From positions 1-9,993 of the forward strand of contig CATZDQ010000051.1 in NCBI GenBank assembly GCA_958417695.1: DNA of 9,993 nucleotides, read 5' to 3'. This document shows positions 6,647 to 9,993 of this stretch, piece after piece (the first letter of the stretch is position 1; each line of letters begins with the position of its first letter). The notes below the pieces were generated by a model, which made no database searches, was not told the DNA's origin, and worked only from the letters and a program-made list of their open reading frames with translations. Source of the DNA: an uncultured Clostridiaceae bacterium (lineage in GTDB: Bacteria; Bacillota; Clostridia; TANB77; CAG-508). Both the position numbers and the translations under genes were made by a program.

Positions 6647-6830
6647 TGTAAATAATACCACATAAAATTTCAGGTCATTTTTATAGGTTTGTCAAACATA
6701 CGTCACACTTAATTGAAAATGCTAATGTTGAAATACCTAATATGCTATTTAAATATTCTAGCTTTCCTATAACGCTAATACTTAGCTATATCTTATAACT
6801 AAAACATAATCTATTATAGGCTTCTTTTTC
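6647..6830. other. AT-rich spacer with no gene identified
   Basis: Between the end of the Ham1-like gene and the GATAAT array I find no protein frame with a credible start, no convincing terminator and no tRNA. A TTGACA on minus (6690-6695) has only a weak -10 partner (TGAAAT, 17 nt away). The absence of a clear terminator means read-through from the upstream gene into the RNA region cannot be excluded. Confidence 0.5.
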
Positions 6831-7412
6831 TCACTTTATATCAAATTCTTTTTGATACCAGATAGCAAATTGTTGCATAGGACTTTTTTCTTTCTTATTT
6901 TCTGACCTTTGTTTTCTTTCTTCCTCTGTCATCTGTGCTAGTGTTTTTAAATAACCATGTGGTACAAAAATATACCATAAATCTGACCATTTTTTATCTG
7001 TATCTTGTCCTAATATTTCTTCTGCTAAGCTCCCCTCATGAACTCCCAGAAATTGTTTTAATTGCACACCATCATAATAAGATAAACATTCTTGAAATCT
7101 ACACTTTCGATTTTCTTCTTTTTCCATTAATTTTAAAATTCCAGTAATTCCAATGGTATCTAATGCAAAATTTACAAATGCTTTTGGAAAACCATGCAAA
7201 GCATCTATAAAGAATCCACAATCTATAGATATACATGGCTTTTTTACTATTTCATATGCTTGTCTAACTTTAGCTTTGGAAATATAAGCAACATCCTCAC
7301 TTCTAGGTTCTTCCAATTCATATTCGAAGATTTGTAAATCTACTCCTTGTAAATCTTTTTTAGCAGATGCTATTTTTCCCTTATTATGTGTTACAAATAC
7401 AATCTCTCTCAT
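6831..7412 (-). CDS. Ham1/RdgB-family non-canonical purine NTP pyrophosphatase, divergent
   Basis: This 193-residue protein has the normal length for the Ham1 family, which hydrolyses dITP, XTP and related aberrant nucleotides to monophosphates. Matching features are the N-terminal T8-H-N10-x-x-K13 motif, an acidic pair E34/E35 near the E41 equivalent of RdgB, K48, and D64-C-G66 followed by ALHGFPKAF (family: DSGL...ALxGxPG). Later, WSDLWYIFVPHGYLKTLAQM aligns with the family's WDPxFxPxGxxxTxAEM. Two expected elements are altered: the glycine after the proline of GFPG is Lys, and the C-terminal SHR motif that contacts the base is not recognisable (NKKEKSPMQQF stands there). The substrate may therefore differ. 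A strong AGGGAGG site precedes the ATG. Confidence 0.78.
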   Translation of the reverse strand: MREIVFVTHNKGKIASAKKDLQGVDLQIFEYELEEPRSEDVAYISKAKVRQAYEIVKKPCISIDCGFFIDALHGFPKAFVNFALDTIGITGILKLMEKEENRKCRFQECLSYYDGVQLKQFLGVHEGSLAEEILGQDTDKKWSDLWYIFVPHGYLKTLAQMTEEERKQRSENKKEKSPMQQFAIWYQKEFDIK

Positions 7413-7455
7413 TTTTATCCTCCCTTTATCTCTACTATTTTAACCTCACCTATTT

Positions 7456-7474
7456 GTTTTTATATCATAAAAAC
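7456..7474. promoter_or_regulatory. AT-rich palindrome in the Ham1-like gene's leader
   Basis: A perfect 8-bp inverted repeat, GTTTTTAT and ATAAAAAC, around a 3-nt centre lies between the candidate -10 and the start codon of the gene at 7412. It could be a repressor operator or simply composition. No regulator is identified; the adjacent WYL protein is the obvious candidate to test. Confidence 0.25.
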
Positions 7475-7490
7475 CTCTTTATATAGTTTT

Positions 7491-7499
7491 AGTATACCA
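7491..7499 (-). promoter_or_regulatory. Extended -10 promoter for the Ham1-like gene
   Basis: TGG followed by TATACT on minus forms an extended -10, with a predicted start near 7484 and a leader of about 70 nt. There is no good -35 at 17 nt, which extended -10 promoters tolerate. Confidence 0.4.
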
Positions 7500-7525
7500 T
7501 ATATTGAGGCATTATTTTTGTCACA

Positions 7526-8170
7526 TTATTGATTTATTGAAATATTTTCATCATATATTTCTGATAATAACGTATATTCTATAATGTTTTCTAATTTAAA
7601 AAGCCTTATTTCCTTTCTTAATTCACAAAAAGCTGCTACATGCCATTGTTGTTTATACTGAAATAACTCTGCAGGGTGAATGATACGCTTAGTCATATGG
7701 GTATTTATGGAATAATAAACAATCTGCACTTTACACTTTTGATGGATTGCTTTTCTCATAGTCATATAAATTTCTTCTATGGTTGTTTTAGAATTACTTT
7801 TTAATTCTTCTAACTTTTTACCATCTTGTTCCCTAATATTCTTTAAATAGGCATTTTTTATTCTTTGTGTTACTCTTTTATAATCTTCTTGTAGGGAAAC
7901 TTCTCTTATATCTTCCTCTACCTTTTCTAAAATAGTAATATCTCTATTGGTCAAGCCTACATCTATATGATTCTTTTCTTTTTCTAATTGATAGCCACCA
8001 TACTTTCCAGTTGTAGAAGTAATGTAAATACCCACTTGTTCTAATTCTACTTTATATTGTCTAATCATCCTAGGCATAACTTCTAATTTGCTAGAAATGT
8101 CTGCAATAGAATGTACTTTTCTATCTTGTAAATATTCTACCATATTTAACATATTCGCTACTTTACTCAT
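7526..8170 (-). CDS. Short HTH-WYL transcriptional regulator (YafY-like)
   Basis: A 214-residue regulator. Residues about 3-62 form a winged helix-turn-helix of the HTH_11/DeoR-like type (SIADISSKLEVMPRMIRQYK, then a GKYGGYQL wing typical of YafY proteins). Residues about 131-196 form a WYL ligand-sensing domain, with WHVAAF in place of the WYL tripeptide and the conserved arginine-containing RKEIRLFKLENI. The C-terminal WCX extension of standard family members of about 300 residues is absent. WYL domains sense nucleotides or nucleic acids in several studied proteins. I choose the ATG at 8168-8170 because it follows GGAG by six bases. A longer reading would need TTG at 8180-8182. It overlaps the HD gene by 8 nt, indicating translational coupling, and probably regulates this operon or its neighbour. 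Confidence 0.85.
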   Translation of the reverse strand: MSKVANMLNMVEYLQDRKVHSIADISSKLEVMPRMIRQYKVELEQVGIYITSTTGKYGGYQLEKEKNHIDVGLTNRDITILEKVEEDIREVSLQEDYKRVTQRIKNAYLKNIREQDGKKLEELKSNSKTTIEEIYMTMRKAIHQKCKVQIVYYSINTHMTKRIIHPAELFQYKQQWHVAAFCELRKEIRLFKLENIIEYTLLSEIYDENISINQ

Positions 8171-8738
8171 TATCTTCTCCAAATATCTTCATCACTTTTT
8201 GATATTTTCCTTGATATATTTTTTTACTTTCTTCTGATAATTTATGATAACTTCTTTCCAATTTATGTTTTACAAAATCTCTACCTTCTTCATAACCATA
8301 CCCTTTTACATGAAAAGCTAGATAAAACAATTCTGGCACATTATCAAAATGAGAAATCGCATCTGCATCTGCTACAATTTGTTCCTCTTTACTTAGCTTT
8401 TCCTTTAAAACGCTTCCTCTATGGTTTAAAATACATTGTTTTACTAAAGGTATCTTTTCTTCTGGATAATGTAACTCTTTTAACATATCTTCTGCAATTT
8501 GTGCCCCATAAATGTGATGTTCTTCATAATATTGTTTATCTGTTATAGAAGCAACATCATGTAACCACGCCGCTGTTGTTACAACTTCTTTATCAACACC
8601 GCACATTTCATCTGCTAAAAGGGCTGCATTTTGTTCTACTGATTGAATATGATGAAATGCAGTTGGTCCAAAAGTATTCCCTTCGCTGTCACATCTACTT
8701 TTTATTTCTTGCTCTAAAATTCTATTAATTTCTTCCAT
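8163..8738 (-). CDS. HD-domain phosphohydrolase (YedJ/YpgQ-like)
   Basis: A 191-residue single-domain HD-superfamily metal-dependent hydrolase. The metal ligands expected of the fold are visible: H30 (HHIQSVEQNA), H60-D61 (AAWLHDVAS), H75 and H106 as further histidines, and D124/D126 (EEQIVADADAISHFD). The order and spacing resemble the YedJ/YpgQ group rather than dGTPases, which are larger. YpgQ of Bacillus is reported to hydrolyse nucleoside triphosphates, so a nucleotide substrate is plausible here but not shown. The ATG follows AAAGGA by about ten bases. The gene starts 35 nt after the Nudix gene and overlaps the WYL gene, so it sits inside the operon of nucleotide hydrolases. Confidence 0.85.
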   Translation of the reverse strand: MEEINRILEQEIKSRCDSEGNTFGPTAFHHIQSVEQNAALLADEMCGVDKEVVTTAAWLHDVASITDKQYYEEHHIYGAQIAEDMLKELHYPEEKIPLVKQCILNHRGSVLKEKLSKEEQIVADADAISHFDNVPELFYLAFHVKGYGYEEGRDFVKHKLERSYHKLSEESKKIYQGKYQKVMKIFGEDNE

Positions 8739-8773
8739 ATCTAGTACATCCTTTCACCATCTTAATCTTTCTA

Positions 8774-9226
8774 CTATATCTTCCTAATCGTATATGTCTT
8801 TACATTTGTATTTTCATCTAAAGAAAACCTACCTTCAAACAAACCCTCTTCTATTAGATACTGACTAAATTTTTGATTCATTGCAAATTGTGATATATTA
8901 CCTAACTCTTCTAATTTAATCCATTCTAATGTTCCTTCGTCTGATTCTCTTAAGCTTCCTTTTATTTGTGTTGCCGTATATACAAAGATAATTCCTTCTT
9001 CTTTTTCTTGCCAATAAGCAATTCCTTTTAGTTGAGGATTTATCAAATCTAAATTTGTCTCTTCTTTAAATTCTCTTATTACACATTCTGTTGGCGTTTC
9101 TCCTTCTTGCATTTTCCCACCTATTGGTGCATATTTACAGCCCCATTTTTTGGAAAATTTAATCATAAGTACCTTATCTTCTTGAAACAAATAACAAACT
9201 GTTGATATCGCAAATTTAGCTCTCAT
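8774..9226 (-). CDS. Nudix hydrolase, MTH1/MutT-like
   Basis: A 150-residue Nudix protein. The Nudix box spans residues 37-59 and fits G-x5-E-x7-REUxEExGU: G37, E43, R51, E52, E55 and E56 are present, with Asn replacing the final glycine (position 58). The N-terminal half has the usual strand (FAISTVCYLF) and W-G-C-K-Y-APIGGK before the box. The C-terminal FEGRFSLDENTNVKTYTI resembles the tail of clostridial 8-oxo-dGTP diphosphatase-like members, so an oxidised purine nucleotide is a reasonable guess. Family members vary widely in substrate. The ATG (9224-9226) overlaps the MazG-like gene by 11 nt and follows AAGAGG by about eight bases, so translation is probably coupled. Confidence 0.92.
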   Translation of the reverse strand: MRAKFAISTVCYLFQEDKVLMIKFSKKWGCKYAPIGGKMQEGETPTECVIREFKEETNLDLINPQLKGIAYWQEKEEGIIFVYTATQIKGSLRESDEGTLEWIKLEELGNISQFAMNQKFSQYLIEEGLFEGRFSLDENTNVKTYTIRKI

Positions 9227-9551
9227 GTTCTACGCCTCTTCCCATCTCTAAAAACATATTTTTTCTATTCCACTTTTTACAATTCAGTTCTTCTTTCAAA
9301 TATATACATGACTCCAAATCTATATCATAAAAATTAGCTAGACATACTACATAATACAATACATCTTGTAACTCTTCTTCTATACTTCCCTTTATCTGTC
9401 CATCTTGCATTCTTGTATCTTTTCTAACGTCTTGTGCAAGTTCTCCCACTTCTTCCATCAGTTTTAACATATATTGTTCTGCGCTACCATGTTTATGGTC
9501 AATCTGCCTTATACAATTTTGTAGTTGTTTAATGGTTAGAAATTTCTCCAT
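9216..9551 (-). CDS. MazG-type nucleoside triphosphate pyrophosphohydrolase (single domain)
   Basis: A 111-residue all-alpha NTP pyrophosphohydrolase of the MazG superfamily. The metal-binding signature is complete: E33-E34-x-x-E37 (LMEEVGELAQ) and E60-x-x-D63 (EEELQDVLYYV), followed by a hydrophobic helix and a KKWNRK segment corresponding to the nucleotide-contacting lysine/arginine region. Proteins of this size act as dimers or tetramers and cleave (d)NTPs to monophosphates and pyrophosphate. Unlike E. coli MazG, it has a single domain. A GAGGAGGA site precedes the ATG by about seven bases. It starts 15 nt after the upstream Nudix gene and overlaps the next Nudix gene by 11 nt, a strong sign of joint function in nucleotide-pool control. 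Confidence 0.9.
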   Translation of the reverse strand: MEKFLTIKQLQNCIRQIDHKHGSAEQYMLKLMEEVGELAQDVRKDTRMQDGQIKGSIEEELQDVLYYVVCLANFYDIDLESCIYLKEELNCKKWNRKNMFLEMGRGVEHES

Positions 9552-9566
9552 CTTATAGTTCCTCCT

Positions 9567-9992
9567 CTATACTTTGTTCACCTGATACTCCATCTTTTCT
9601 AATTCTTCTGTTTCACTAACATTAATTTTCATTGTAAAGTCTATAGTTTCCTCTTCTAATGCTTTACGAAAAAGAGCATCTAATATAACGAAACACGCTA
9701 ACTTCTTTTTCTTTGCTAAAACTTCCGAAATAGCCATCCATTCGGAGGTATTCTCTTCAAACTGCCTTGGCTTTCCTACATAATGCTTCGTAACAAAAAC
9801 CTCAAATGAGAATATACGATTTGGATATTCTATTATCATGTTTCCTTTTCGTTTTAAATCAGAAACAACCATTCCCGTTTCTTCTTTAAATTCTCTGATA
9901 GCTGCTTGCTCTGGAGTTTCTCCTTCTTCAATTTTCCCACCTGGTATTTCATAATAACCCGCTTTTGGATTTGGCTTTTTGTATTTTGTAAC
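9567..9992 (-). CDS. Nudix hydrolase (MutT-like), N-terminus beyond the window edge
   Basis: The C-terminal 141 residues of a Nudix hydrolase are present; the reading frame is open to the right edge, so the start lies outside. An internal ATG at 9872 is within the Nudix box and is not a real start. The visible Nudix box is perfect: the stretch beginning GGKIEEGE, with TPEQAAI and then REFKEETG, fits G-x5-E-x7-REUxEExG. It is preceded by YYEIPGGK, typical of MutT-like and ADP-ribose-type members. Downstream, EENTSEWMAI is the usual acidic-Trp element of the second half of the domain. The substrate cannot be assigned. It is the first visible gene of the nucleotide-hydrolase operon, 15 nt ahead of the MazG-like gene. 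Confidence 0.93.
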   Translation of the reverse strand, partial: VTKYKKPNPKAGYYEIPGGKIEEGETPEQAAIREFKEETGMVVSDLKRKGNMIIEYPNRIFSFEVFVTKHYVGKPRQFEENTSEWMAISEVLAKKKKLACFVILDALFRKALEEETIDFTMKINVSETEELEKMEYQVNKV

Positions 9993-9993
9993 C

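Noticed and set aside
8171..8182. Longer start of the WYL regulator at TTG 8180-8182
   Set aside because: The ATG four codons later has a well-spaced GGAG and the usual stop-start overlap with the HD gene; TTG would overlap its own ribosome binding site.
1..9993. CRISPR array, tRNA or rRNA genes, insertion sequence or prophage
   Set aside because: Reading both strands I found no evenly spaced direct repeats, no tRNA-like cloverleaf, no rRNA segment, no transposase or integrase motif and no terminal inverted repeats.

Overview
The window looks like chromosomal DNA from a low-GC, endospore-forming Firmicute, most likely a clostridial lineage. The base composition is strongly AT-rich, most genes have strong AGGAGG-type ribosome binding sites, the standard genetic code fits throughout, and there are an H-type small acid-soluble spore protein and a YmdB-type phosphodiesterase. 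All genes read on the minus strand except the spore-protein gene, so the text below follows transcription from high to low coordinates.

Region A (9993 to 7526, minus) is a tight run of five genes: a Nudix hydrolase cut by the window edge, a small MazG-type NTP pyrophosphohydrolase, a second Nudix hydrolase, an HD-domain phosphohydrolase, and a short HTH-WYL regulator. Gaps are 15 and 35 nt, and two junctions overlap by 11 and 8 nt, so this is very probably one operon. A divergent Ham1/RdgB-family nucleotide pyrophosphatase (7412 to 6831) follows, probably with its own promoter. Five neighbouring enzymes from nucleotide-hydrolysing families suggest a nucleotide-pool sanitation or nucleotide-signal module.

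Region B (6830 to 6259) has no clear protein gene. It contains a GC-rich island (about half G+C in an AT-rich background) that folds well as a minus-strand RNA of about 130 nt. The predicted fold has a closing stem, a hairpin with a GNRA loop, two hairpins whose loops can kiss, and a terminator-like hairpin. A good sigma-A-type promoter lies upstream, with a Fur-box-like GATAAT array beyond it. I cannot assign it to a known RNA family. It is the most interesting item in the window.

Region C (6258 to 1633, minus) is an operon of an ABC ATPase, a very large FtsX/MacB-type permease with a coiled coil of about 290 residues in its first extracellular loop, and rpiA (ribose-5-phosphate isomerase). 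It ends at a strong bidirectional terminator shared with the convergent plus-strand spore gene sspH (1393 to 1578), which has a plausible forespore sigma-G/sigma-F promoter.

Region D (1392 to 1) holds a divergent membrane-anchored protein of unknown function with a good sigma-A promoter and its own terminator, followed by the N-terminal 156 residues of a YmdB-family metallophosphodiesterase that runs off the left edge.
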